This document shows, piece after piece, positions 22,182 through 32,540 of a DNA stretch of 64,000 bases. The notes under the pieces were generated by a model. The model did not search any database and was not told the origin of the DNA. It worked only from the letters and a program-made list of their open reading frames with translations. This DNA is from Cryptomeria japonica (lineage: Eukaryota > Streptophyta > Pinopsida > Cupressales > Cupressaceae). The first letter of the stretch is position 1. Every line of letters starts with the position of its first letter. The stretch is from NCBI RefSeq assembly GCF_030272615.1, contig NC_081413.1, forward strand, positions 162,004,849 to 162,068,848, read 5' to 3'. Both the position numbers and the translations under genes were made by a program.

Positions 22182-22553
22182 CTAGTTGTGGGTGGCCTTG
22201 GCTGCCACCAGCCACCCTCTCCCTAAGATTGCATCATACCCTTTTTTCTTTAGTAGGATTACCACAAAGTCCAGTATGAAGGGTTGCACCCCAATGGTAA
22301 CTTGTTGGCCCATTAGTGTCCTGATGGGTTTGAATCCATGTTGATCTGCTCCCAGTAGATTAAATGTAGGTGGCCAAAATTTTGGCTTCCCCAACTTCTG
22401 CCAGGTTTCTTCTGGAAGAACATTCACTCCCGATCCACCATCGACGATGGTATCAGTTACAATGGTGCCAAGGATATCCATCTCCATAATGGCTAGGTTC
22501 CTTCTAGTGTTAACTGCCACTAGCATGGGGTCTATTAGACCCCCTAGGATCAT
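22182..22553 (-). CDS. Retroviral-type aspartic protease of the nested element
   Basis: A 124-residue frame with the active-site block IVDGGSGVNVLPEETWQKLG and, about 75 residues later, YDAILGRGWL, the flap and 'ILGR.WL' signature of Ty3/Gypsy proteases. The catalytic triplet D-G-G-S replaces D-[ST]-G, a form common in plant Athila/Tat elements. It cleaves the gag-pol polyprotein during particle maturation. It lies downstream of gag, separated by about 500 bp of frame-disrupted zinc-knuckle and linker sequence. Confidence 0.8.
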   Translation of the reverse strand: MILGGLIDPMLVAVNTRRNLAIMEMDILGTIVTDTIVDGGSGVNVLPEETWQKLGKPKFWPPTFNLLGADQHGFKPIRTLMGQQVTIGVQPFILDFVVILLKKKGYDAILGRGWLVAAKATHN

Positions 22554-22559
22554 CCATGT

Positions 22560-23096
22560 GGTGGTTGGTATTGGTGTGTGGTTGGGAGAGATTATTCAGC
22601 AACGTCGTTTGTAATTGAGGCATCTCCTTGAGGAGATCATGTACCTTCACAGGCACCTCCAGTTTTAAAATTTGATTTAGTATAGCCTCCTATACCTCCG
22701 GTTGGCTAGAAGTACCCGCCGTACCCTTTGCCTTCGCCCTCTCTCGTATCTCTTTCTCAATTTCTTCCTGTGCTTCCCGTACTCTTCTCTTCTCTGTCTT
22801 TGTGTCTAGGCACGTTGCTTGTCTGGCTTGGGTATGGGTTACGACCAATACTTCCTCTTCTTGGTTTCCTCGATATTAAGTAAGTTGATGGCGGACTTCG
22901 AGCAGGTGGCATCTTCGTGGTCTTCCGGTCCACACCATTTGCACAAATATTGTGTGGCCTCTCCCTTCGAGCAGTCTTGGGCAAAGTTCCCCCACTAGCT
23001 GCACGCTTTGCATTGTATCATCGGTCGACCTTTGGAGTTGTATTGGATCCGGCTCCTTGTATTGTTATTGTTGTTATTGTTGTTTTGTCCTCCCCA
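22560..23096 (-). pseudogene. Gag C-terminus and linker, frame-disrupted
   Basis: Continuation of gag beyond a stop. It has Arg/Glu-rich helix sequence and a further Cys cluster near 22,920-23,030 (CKA.., C.KW.G..DH) that looks like an additional zinc knuckle. It joins gag to the protease. Confidence 0.45.
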
Positions 23097-24485
23097 CTAG
23101 TTATCTCGGTAGCCTCCCAATGTTGCATTGTTGTTCGCCTGGGAGCTGACGGTACCACCCGATGTAGTTGGTTGTTCCTGCGTAAGCAATACTTGTTGGT
23201 TTCGTGTTTTCATGTTGTAGGGGCATTCCCTGGTGGGATGCCCCATCAACTGGCATATGTCACAATAGACTTTCTTTGGGCTGGAGCCTTTCGTGTGGCC
23301 GTTTGTCTTACATTCTGTGCACCAAACCTCCCCTTTGTCAGTCTTGGTTGGACTTCCCTTCATAACCTTCAACTCTTTCATCATTCTCAGCATGTCCTTC
23401 TGCAAGGCTTGCACCTTTTTACCAGACTCGCCATCGCTGCTACTTCCCTCAAAAGAGTCATCATCCTCGGATGATCTATGCTTCTTCTTTTTCTTCTTGG
23501 ATGTCTTGGTCTCGCTCTCGAGATCCATCGCTCTATTATATGTATCTTCGTACGAGGTTGGTGGAACAATTTTCATCTTCTTCTGAAGGGAGTGTTTCAT
23601 TCCCTCCATGAACCATCTCTTTTTCAACCCATCCGTTGGTTGACTCTCCATTTTCCCCAATAGTTCCTTGAGATGCCGACTATAGGCTCGGACCATCTCG
23701 TTCTTGTTCTGCTTTGTGCCATAGATTTTGGCTAGTATTTCATTTTCATCTCTGAGGAGACGAAATTCTATCTCAAACTCCTTCTTCAGGTTGGGCCATG
23801 TGCATACTTTGGCCTTATCTGTATTAGAGTACCAGTCGATGGCCACTCCCCTTAAGGTTGTTGGAAATTGTGTTACCCATTCATCCTGGTCGATAACACC
23901 ATTTGCTGACCATATGGTTTCGCAAGTGCGGCAATGGCGGATGGGATCTTCCTTCCTATCACTGTTGAACTTTGGTAGCTTCTGCTTACTTTCCATCCCA
24001 CCACTGGGTCTCATTCCTCTAGTGCCTTGTGTTCTTGTACCTGGTGATCCTCTACCTCCACCTCTTGTACTTGACCCTCCACTCGTGGGTCCTCCGGAGA
24101 AGGTTGTTAACCCCAAATTGAATAAATTGCCTCCCGTATGGTACCCTTGTGCTCCCTTGGCACCTTTGGTTGTACCGTCACCTTTGATCATCTCCCTCCA
24201 GTTGGTTTTCTCCCTTTGGTTGTTCTCCAAAATGGAAAAGTTCTTTAGTAGGTCTCTGGTTGCGTCGATTAGGTTTAGACTTCGCCTTGTTTGTTCTACC
24301 AACTCTTCGTGACTTCTTATCCTATGGTGGTATTCTGACGAACTGTAGAGTTTGCCTTCAGCACCCTCCGTGACTCCTTCTAGGTTCCCTTCAAGCAACC
24401 GTATGACAGTGTAGAGAGTGTAATTCTCTCCATCTATCTCTACCTCCATAACCTCTGTGACACCCCCTAGGTTCCCTTCGAGCAA
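23097..24485 (-). CDS. Gag polyprotein of the nested element (intact frame)
   Basis: The longest open frame in the window, 462 residues. It has a Gly/Thr-rich N-terminal third and the retrotransposon gag core FPTTLRGVAIDWYSNTD, then FEIEFR, then MVRAYSRHLKELLGKM. A Lys/Ser-rich acidic linker follows, then two Cys-His clusters. CDICQLMGHPTREC is a complete CX2CX4HX4C knuckle, while CTECKTNGHTKGSS lacks its last Cys. It builds the particle and packages RNA. Retention of a 462-codon frame in a pol-less element suggests gag was under selection until fairly recently or the insertion is young. Confidence 0.85.
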   Translation of the reverse strand: MLEGNLGGVTEVMEVEIDGENYTLYTVIRLLEGNLEGVTEGAEGKLYSSSEYHHRIRSHEELVEQTRRSLNLIDATRDLLKNFSILENNQREKTNWREMIKGDGTTKGAKGAQGYHTGGNLFNLGLTTFSGGPTSGGSSTRGGGRGSPGTRTQGTRGMRPSGGMESKQKLPKFNSDRKEDPIRHCRTCETIWSANGVIDQDEWVTQFPTTLRGVAIDWYSNTDKAKVCTWPNLKKEFEIEFRLLRDENEILAKIYGTKQNKNEMVRAYSRHLKELLGKMESQPTDGLKKRWFMEGMKHSLQKKMKIVPPTSYEDTYNRAMDLESETKTSKKKKKKHRSSEDDDSFEGSSSDGESGKKVQALQKDMLRMMKELKVMKGSPTKTDKGEVWCTECKTNGHTKGSSPKKVYCDICQLMGHPTRECPYNMKTRNQQVLLTQEQPTTSGGTVSSQANNNATLGGYRDN

Positions 24486-25139
24486 CCCCTCGGTCGGTCA
24501 TCCCTCGGCAAGTTGCCTTAGCCTATGCCTTCGTTCTATTTGTTGTCTCCTATTCAACGCTCTTTTTGCCACTTCCCATTCATCACTTTGTATCTTTTTA
24601 TTTTTGTCCTTATTTAGTATATTGGGCATAAATCACTTTCGTAAATTGCAAGAACACACCATGTACACAAAACAAAAAACTATTATTATTTTCCCTTTCG
24701 GCCATAATTTTTGACATTGTGTCGGGATTATTACAGGGTTCAATTTCCCCTTTGCCTCTTGCCATCATGCTCTACGTCCCAATGATGATTGTTTTCTTCA
24801 TACTGTCAAAGGACCTGTTGGTGTCGCTCCTCACAGACAATCTCCTCTAGGCAGGTTCGTTGTGCCAGTGATGCATGTGCAAGAAACCGGGGGAGGTGGT
24901 TCATCAACTAATTCACAGTGCACTCCACATGGAACTTGTTGGGACATCAACCTCCATGGCCTCTTTTTGGATGTAGGTCTCGATTGCCGCTTGAAGAAGG
25001 ATTGAGAATTCCCTCATTGCAGTGTCCTCTCCGTTGTAGAGTTCCATTTGTGCGTCGTTGGCCTCTGGGTTAATCTCACCAACGGTTAGGCCCATCATGT
25101 CCGTATGCCATCCGCTCCTTCCTTTCTTGAGTATGTCTA

Positions 25140-25152
25140 GGAAACAACGCTA
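25140..25152 (-). other. Primer-binding site, tRNA-Asp-like
   Basis: The element strand reads TAGCGTTGTTTCC two bases inside the 5' LTR. It matches the tRNA-Asp primer site TGGCGCCGTTGCC at 9 of 13 positions, with mostly transition differences. This supports Athila/Tat affinity. Confidence 0.5.
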
Positions 25153-25154
25153 GA

Positions 25155-25451
25155 TGTTTGCCACATACGGGTAAATGTTTAAATGCAAAAAGTAAATGCA
25201 TAGAACATAATGAGAATATAATTAAGAACTAGTCTCTGAATTAATTCAATAGTCCATGTGCATCAAGTGCTTATAACATCACACCCAGATATGACTATCA
25301 TGATGCTACTACGAAGGGAAGCTATGCAATATATAATACCCGAAGGAGTGTGACCAATCGTCAAGTCCAACTACCCTTCGAGAAGACTAATTGACTATCG
25401 TAACCCATAATTACCAACGACAACATAACATAATGATTATTCCCGACAACA
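25155..25451 (-). repeat. Right LTR of the nested 6.2-kb element
   Basis: It starts TGTTTGCCACATACGGG and ends CCCGACAACA, followed by the target duplication tccac at 25,452-25,456. Confidence 0.9.
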
Positions 25452-27671
25452 TCCACTATGTTTCTCTTTTATCAAGTTCTCTCTCATGGAAATCTTAGGT
25501 ATGCACAACTGAACTCCCCTGAATAACATCCCATCCTGAATGAAATAATCCAACCACTTGCTCCTATCAACCATAACCATTTCTCTACATGCTTTTTCAG
25601 GGTTATGCAAAATCCGGGTCTTCATCATACAAGGTCTTTAAATCTTCAAAACCTAATACTGTCACTCTCATCTATATCAACAAATTTCTTCTCCTACTTA
25701 ATGCATCAACAACTTTGTTATATTTTCCACTTCTATGCTTCAACGCAAAGGTGTAGCTCTGCAATAATTCTACCCATCTCATATGTCTCTAATTCAACTT
25801 ACTCTGACTATTCAAATACTGAAAAGCTTGATGATCTGTATACAACACAAACTCCTTAGGCAACAAGTAGTGTCTCCATTTCTTCAAGGCTGGAATTATG
25901 GAATAAAATTCCTAATCATATAGTGAATATCTCTTCCGAGCATCATTCAATTTCTCACTGAAATAGGCTACTGCTCTCCCTTCTTGACTCAAGACTACTC
26001 CTATTGTTGTTCCACTTGCATCACAATCCACTTGAAATACCTTATTGAAATCTGGTAAAACTAACATAGGTTGCTTAGTCACTTTCTTCTTCAATAATTC
26101 AAAACTTTTGTTTTCTTTGGTGTGCCACTTGAATTCCTTCTGATCTCCTCTCATGGTTTGAGTCATAGGGTTACAAACTGAATTGAATTTTTTGATAAAT
26201 TTTCGATAAAAACTAGCCAACCCATGAAATGATCTTACCTCCCCAATGCTTTTCGGTGTAGGCCACTCAACAATGGCTTTCACTTTCTCAGGGTACATCT
26301 TCAAACCACCCTCAGATATCAAAAATCCTAAATAGACTAACTCATCCTTCATGAAAGTACACTTCTTGATATTGATAAAAAAAATTCTTCTCTCAACCTC
26401 TGCAAAACTTGTCTTAACTACAACAAATGCTCCTCTTTTGTTTTACTGAAAATCAAAATGTCATCCAAATACACAATAACAAAATTACCCAAGAATTTCT
26501 TCAATACCTCATTCATCAACCTCACGAAAGTACTTGGTGCATTAGTCAATCCAAAAGGCATCACCAACCATTCATATAGTCCTTCATTTGTCTTAAATGT
26601 TGTCTTCCACTCATCTCACCTTCTTTGATCTTGATTTGATGATATCCACTCTTCAAATCTATCTTTGTAAAGTATTTTGCTCCACTGAAATAGTCCATTA
26701 TGTCATCCATCCTAGGCAAAGGAAACCGGTATTTCACTGTGGTCTTATTTATTGCTCTTGAAATGGTACACATCCTCCATTCTCTATTCTCCATTCTTCT
26801 TAGGTGTTAATACTGTCGGTACTGTACAAGGGCTCAAACTCTCCCTAATCAAACCTTTCTTCAATAGCTCATGCACTTGTCTATTCAATTCTTCATTCTC
26901 TACCAGTGTCAACAGATGTGCAACTTTGTTAGGAAAACTAGCTCTGGGAACCAAGTCCATACAATGACTAATACTTCTAACTGGTGGCAATCCATCAGGT
27001 ACATTATCTGAAATGATGTCCTCATATTCTATCAACAAATCTATTATCTCTTCCGGGTGCTCTTCTTCTAATTTCCGTCTCTTAGTCTTCTTAGGAAATA
27101 AGGCAAAACACACATTCTCATGTCTCAATCCATCCATGAATTTCCTTCCATCTACTAAACAGATTCTAGCATTTGTACAAACTTCATTCTTCAAAGGTTC
27201 CTCCAAAAGTAACAAGTTTTTCTTCATCCCATTTGCCACAATAGTGTATGTATTCTTCCTTCCATCATGTATTTCTTGTCTATCAAACTGCCAGGGTCTA
27301 CCCAACAAAAGATGACAAATATTCATAGGCATAATATCACACAAAACTCCATCATCATAATTCCCAATTTTCAATTTTACCAAACACTGTTCACTTACTA
27401 ACAACTTATGTTCATCCTGAATCCATGCTATCTGATAAGGCTTAGGGTGTTTCAACCTCTCCAATTTCAACTTATTCACCATTTGTTCTAAAATAAGATT
27501 ATTTGAACTACCACTATCAATAACAACTTTACAACAATTACTGGATACCTTACATCTGGTCTTGAACAGATTCTTCCTCTGCAAGGGTTCTTCATCTCCT
27601 CCGGTATGACACAAAGATCTCCTCATCATCAACAGTTCTCCATCTTTCAGTTTATTATCTGATCCGATGGG
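25452..27671 (-). pseudogene. Chromovirus protease, reverse transcriptase and RNase H
   Basis: In element order the protease comes first (26,784-27,632), with VVIDSGSSNNLILEQ and LLLGRPWQFD. A linker leads to [14 protein letters not shown], then [15 protein letters not shown] (about 26,640-26,700), then [11 protein letters not shown] (about 26,450-26,500), so the YxDD motif is intact. Then VYLGFLISEGGLKMYPEKV and the RT/RNase H connection, with VDCDASGTTIGVVLSQ (25,912-26,352). It ends with the start of the integrase zinc-finger domain up to KEKHSG at 25,456. The product would copy element RNA into DNA in cytoplasmic particles. Frameshifts at about 26,560 and 26,360 and a stop near 26,425 disable it. 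Before the insertions this segment was continuous with 19,229 and with gag at 44.1 kb. Confidence 0.88.
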
Positions 27672-27743
27672 GTTTTGGGTAAATGCACAAACCTGGGTCC
27701 CAATCCCGAGGAAGTCCGTGGGTTGGGAAAAGAGCCCATTAGA

Positions 27744-27850
27744 AACTGGTAATCAGGCACCCATTTCACTTCGGGTGCCCGAGGCATTCAAAAATGGGCG
27801 CACGCTTTTTTAGAAACGTGCACCCATTTTGGTTCGGGTGCCTGTTTCTT
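27744..27850. repeat. Left subterminal repeats of the DNA transposon
   Basis: Five copies of a 12-bp motif lie within 107 bp, in both orientations: AGGCACCCATTTC, TTCGGGTGCCCG, AAAATGGGCGCAC, GTGCACCCATTTT and TTCGGGTGCCTG. They match the set at 43,145-43,260. Confidence 0.75.
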
Positions 27851-28223
27851 GAATGTATTTGTTTTTTTAAAACCATTTTCCATCATTTTCACTGTTTCAA
27901 AAATGAATAAACATTTCAGAGGAGCACGGGTACCTATTTTTTCATCCCAGCTGACCCCTTAGACCATTTTTTACCTCCTTCAAGGTATGTAGTTTTGTTT
28001 TTTATATTCTTTTATATTTTTTTTTATTTTTTTCATAAAAAAGTGTTAATTTATTGTTATTTTTTAATTTTAGTGTTTTAAAGTTTGATAAACATTTTTT
28101 ATTTAATTTAATTTCATGTTTAAAATAGTTTTTAGTTTCTAAATATTGCAAAAAACATGAAAAGTAAAAAGTAGTAAAAACTTAAAACCGTAGGAAAAAA
28201 AACAAAAAACAAAAATGTAAATG

Positions 28224-28390
28224 AACAATAAACATTAGACACAAAACAGACAATAAACCCTGAACAGAAAAACAAACAATAAACCCTAGATAGAAAAAAC
28301 GAACAATAAACCCTAGAAAATAAACAAATAAAAAACTCTAAAAATTTAACAAACAATAAACCCTAGATGAAAATCAACAATAAACCCCCT
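28224..28390. repeat. Minisatellite with AATAAACCCTAGA core
   Basis: About six degenerate units of roughly 27 bp contain ACAATAAACCCTAGA. The AAACCCTA part equals one turn of the plant telomere repeat, but units are spaced by A-rich sequence. This is a local tandem repeat rather than a telomere array. Confidence 0.7.
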
Positions 28391-28431
28391 TCTCTCTCAC
28401 ACACACATGTACACGTTACCCTCTTTGTCAT

Positions 28432-28437
<6 letters not shown>

Positions 28438-28494
<57 letters not shown>
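28438..28494. repeat. (CT)n microsatellite
   Basis: An uninterrupted 57-nt CT run, followed by imperfect CT-rich sequence to about 28,680. The Ser-Leu open frame over it is an artefact. Confidence 0.95.
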
Positions 28495-28500
<6 letters not shown>

Positions 28501-29133
28501 CCCTCTGTCTCTCTTTCACACACACATTACACCCTCTCTCTCCCCCTCTCTCTCTCTCAGGTTAGCCTCTCTCTCTATCATTACCCTCTTTCTATCATTA
28601 CCTACTCTCTATCTCTCATTATCTATTCTCTCTCTAACCCGTTGTATCTCAAATTACCTACTCTCCCTATCTCTCTCTCTATTTTAATCATGCGTAAAAG
28701 TTTGAATGTTTAAATTTAAATTTCTAAATGTTGTATTTAATTATAGGATTCTTTTGTAAAAGTTAGATGTTTAATTTATGTTAAAATTGAACTTTAAAAT
28801 GATAATGAATATGAATGTGCTTTTTTGTGTGTGTGAAAAATAGGGTTCTTAAATTTGATAATACTCTAACTATCACTATTAATCCTCACTACTTCCTAAC
28901 TTAGTCCAATCTCTAAAGATATACTATATATTTACAAACATGATAACATGTCATATACTTTGACTTGATAGTGGAAAGAGAAACCACAACTTGTCACCTA
29001 CTCATCCAACTAATTGCACCACCACATAGACTAAATACATAGTCAATGTTAGACTTCCTAATGTGAACATCACATACCCAATTTGAGTTTACAAGTCCCT
29101 ATATTTTTAATAACATGTGGAACAATCCTACTA

Positions 29134-29349
29134 CTAAACTTTCTTCTTCCAAACTTTGTGCTTTGAAAACATGGTTGTTGAAAACATGGATTTTTCTTCT
29201 TCTTTTAGATTATTCCATGAATCACCAATCATTTTAGTGATCTCCCTATCCTTTCTAGGACACAATGCTTTCAATTGTTTATATTGCTTAGCAAAGAAAA
29301 AATTGTAGTCATTCCTATTTTTCTTTGAAAACATGGTTGTTGAAAGCAT
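29134..29349 (-). pseudogene. HMG-box fragment, probably captured host exon
   Basis: The minus-strand frame has RNDYNFFFAKQYKQLK, then PRKDREITKMIGDSWNN, then LKEEEKSMF. This is a near-complete HMG box of the plant ARID-HMG type: YNFFF.EQ, G/KDREI..MIG..W, and L.EEEK. HMG boxes bend DNA in the minor groove. Only about 45 residues are present, with no ARID domain or start context, and the fragment lies within a DNA transposon. 26-bp direct repeats flank it (29,161-29,186 and 29,323-29,348, 25 of 26 identical). This looks like gene-fragment capture. Family call is fairly sure, function unlikely. Confidence 0.65.
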
Positions 29350-29359
29350 TTTTTCTAAA

Positions 29360-30926
29360 TTTGAGTCATTGAGATGCTAGATATTAAATTCCAACCTAGA
29401 GGTAGTATGTCCATAAAGTCCAATGGCTACCAAAGTGATAGATTTTCACTAAATGTTAGCTCTTATTGAAGTAACATTAAGTGTTGTTAAAGTTTCGTAA
29501 AAACTTGTCATCAAAGTGACATTATTGGTGAAGTACCCCAATTGTTTCTAAAATGACATTATTATACTAAATTTCAACTACTCCTAAAGTCCACCTTCTA
29601 CCAATGTTGCAATGTGCATCTAAAGATGTTTTTGAACTTAAAAATATTACACTAAATGTAAAATTATGCCTCAATGAGAAATAGAATGTGACGTGGAAAG
29701 AATCTCTATATTTAATCATCTGTGTATCCTCATATATATGCATTCCAAATATAAAACAATTATATCACTATTGTCGTCCTAAAAATTTATTGAATCTAAA
29801 TCATCATTTAATTCATTCTTGTAATATTTTTCTTGCTTTCATTTTTATGTGGATTTTATTGACATAATTATAAAGCTTAACATAGGATTTATTGAGAGAC
29901 TTAGATCTCACTTTATATTTGGAGCTTTGTCCTTTTTCTTATTTTTTCTCTTTGCTTTATCCTTTTATCTTCCTCTAATAACCAATGCATCCTTTAAAAA
30001 AATTAGAGTTTTTTTTTGTTTTAACTCCTCCAAGAGTAGAGAACCTACTATTTATTCATGCTTCAACTTAGTGTAGTACTACTAGTTGCAATCACTAAAT
30101 CATCCTGTGACTCTAGCAAAGTACACAACAAAGCAGTACATGTATTGACAAGTTCATAGATATAACTTATGACTTTAATGGATTTAGTTAAAACCAAAAG
30201 AGAGTAGTTGAATCGATTCCTATCAAGTTGAAAATATAAAGTGGTAGCCTAATTGAAGATAATGGTTAAATATTGCAAGGGTACTAAATTGTAATTTCAT
30301 GAAAGTTACCTTCTTTGAAAAGATGAACTACACAACACTACCATTAAACTATGATTAGAATCCTCTCATGACAAGATGGTCAACTATTATGGGTCCCAAA
30401 GTAAAAGTATCATAGGCATTTTAATCATCCATCTCTCTATAACAAAAATACAAATGCACCATGATGGCCCAAAATGCCAACTAAAAAAAATCTTAATCGA
30501 GAATGAGCCCTCAATGGAGTCTAGAGGAGATGATTATTGATTATCTAAATCAGTGGAGTCATTTTATTCATTATCTATTCTTTCTCTCTCTCTCTCTCTC
30601 ATGATTGTTTTTTATGATTTTGATGGAACTTATACTAATGCATCTTTAGATGTTAAAAAGTATTGTTTGAGTTGCATGGGCATTATGATGTTTTATTTTG
30701 TAGAATATTTCTTATACTTTGATTCAAGTGGATAATATTTCTTAAATGATGCTTATTATTAAAATACACCCACCTATTAATAATATAGATCTATGTGAGT
30801 TTCCCTTTTTTTTTATTAAGTTGGTAAATTGTATTTAATTATAAGTTTTCTTGGAAGGTGAAATGTAAATTAAATAGTAATTGTAAATTTTCATGTTTGT
30901 ATATATATGCAAATTACTTTCACATA
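29360..30926. other. AT-rich interior of the DNA transposon, left of the plus-strand gene
   Basis: No coding motif was recognised. It may include the promoter of the gene starting at 30,927. A short CT run lies at about 30,581-30,600. Confidence 0.35.
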
Positions 30927-30964
30927 ATGGATGAGTTTGAGATAGATGAGCTATTAGTCTAGCG

Positions 30965-31009
30965 CCACCTCCACCTCCACCCCCTCCACCTCCACCTCCA
31001 CCTCCACCC
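30965..31009 (+). repeat. (CCACCT)n encoding a poly-proline tract
   Basis: About seven CCACCT-like hexamers lie in frame with the following helical segment. A 1-nt shift separates the tract from the start frame, consistent with slippage in the repeat. Confidence 0.85.
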
Positions 31010-32535
31010 AATCAGTTGAGGCAGACCATTAGGAGGAATATTGATTCTTTGATTAGAGATATCCACACCATTAGACGTGAGCCTCATCCACCTCCACAGT
31101 TGTTACACCTTGCAGATAGTATGCAAGGGATTGTATAGTCTGTATAGGCTTTAGATAGCGAGTTGGATAGCTATTGTATTTGGAGGGAGGGATTGTGTGC
31201 ATTTATGTTGATGGCCTATCATACAAACAAGTCAATGAATTAAAAATAACAAAAATGGATTTGAAACAATATTTTGTGAACCTTAAGATGGGTGAGGAGA
31301 TATATCTGAAGAAGCCACATATCTCAATTCAATGATGTAGGCACCCAGGCATAGCTATACACTTTTGGGAGTGGTGGTGGATGGTCTTTGACTATCTGCC
31401 ACACTCCAATCATGAGGTCCCCATGTATTTTTTGAAAAAATTGTGGGCCGAATTTGAATTGGGTAAAAAAGCCAATTACTTTGATATTAGATCAATTCAG
31501 GGGGTCGGGAGAGGCATGCCCCAGCATAGGTCAGGGGCCAAATTGAGCAATAGAGTTAGAAACTATGTGTGCGATGATCCCTTGGTTCCTCTTCTTGCAT
31601 CAGTTTTTCCAATACTTTCCCATCATCGAGCAGTGGATTCTGCTCTTGGTTCATTGAGTGCCCTGTCGGTCAATTTGGTACAATAGTTGCTCGAGGTGAG
31701 GGCTACCTCCAGCTTAGCACATATTTGCACGAGATGCAGGAATGTATGTACAAGTCCACAAAGTGAGACTTCCCCTGGAGGAGATGGTGATTTTGATGAT
31801 GCTGATGCTTCCCATGGTGGTTATGATTATGCCAAGGAGGTTGCACATGTTGATGTCATCTCTTCATATGTTGATCTCATGTGGACAGACAATTATTAGC
31901 CTACAGAGGTACAAATTTATTTATATAATTTATAGTGCAATATTAAATTCCTTATATATACACATATGAACCATAACATGAGTCAATTTTTTCTGAACAA
32001 AGGATGGATCATACCACATCATTGAGGAACTGACATCATGTTACCTCGATACCTAGAGATGTCGGTGCCCCATTTACGGTATGTACTTTCATCTAGATAC
32101 ATTGTATTTTTTATGTACATTTAAAATAAATAATAATTTTTTTAATGTAATGATGTGTATGATATTTTTTTTCAAATATGTAGGGCGCTTCGTGTAGCAC
32201 CAAGGTGGGTAGTTCTTCACGTGACCCATCGACCACTGAGGCTTAGCCTCATATACCACTAGTATGTTTTTCATCGATTAATTTGATGTGTTTATATGCT
32301 TACTAATTTATGTACAACTCTGATTCATGTTCATTATTTTTAGCAATTGTAGGCTTTTGGATTATTTGATGGTGCATCACATGTGTGCCTTCACCCATCA
32401 ATTACTTTGCCTGCAAATGACACACCATATGTATGATTTTCTGCGATAAACTTGTAGTCTATATATATACTTTATAAATTATGTATATATAGAAGTTTGA
32501 TTCATGCTTTATATATGTTGTTCAGGTCAATACCA

Positions 32536-32540
32536 CTACC
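32536..32540. other. Target-site duplication, left copy (ctacc)
   Basis: A perfect 5-bp match to 37,454-37,458, exactly flanking the Copia element. It lies inside a small exon of the DNA-transposon gene. Confidence 0.92.

Larger units (their letters stand above)
19230..25451 (-). mobile_element. Nested Athila/Tat-like LTR element with gag and protease, pol mostly deleted
   Basis: Direct LTRs of 296-297 bp (19,230-19,525 and 25,155-25,451) and a perfect 5-bp target duplication tccac bound a 5.6-kb interior on the minus strand. The order is primer site, leader, a large gag frame, protease, then a short junction where pre-RT sequence passes straight into an integrase-tail-like motif. No RT, RNase H or integrase core was found. 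A long 3' non-coding part carries GC-rich tandem repeats. The primer-site word is closest to the tRNA-Asp type used by Athila elements. It is non-autonomous and depends on a helper. Confidence 0.87.

Noticed and set aside
23293-24312. Plus-strand frames of 97-194 codons
   Set aside because: Antisense shadows of the intact gag frame on the minus strand.
28367-28687. Ser-Leu repeat frame of 106 codons
   Set aside because: Direct translation of the (CT)n run and CT-rich flank.
31381-31899. Considered as plant mobile domain or phosphatase-7-like (MAIN-like) protein
   Set aside because: Ser/Thr/Pro-rich tail style is similar, but none of the expected core motifs could be seen.
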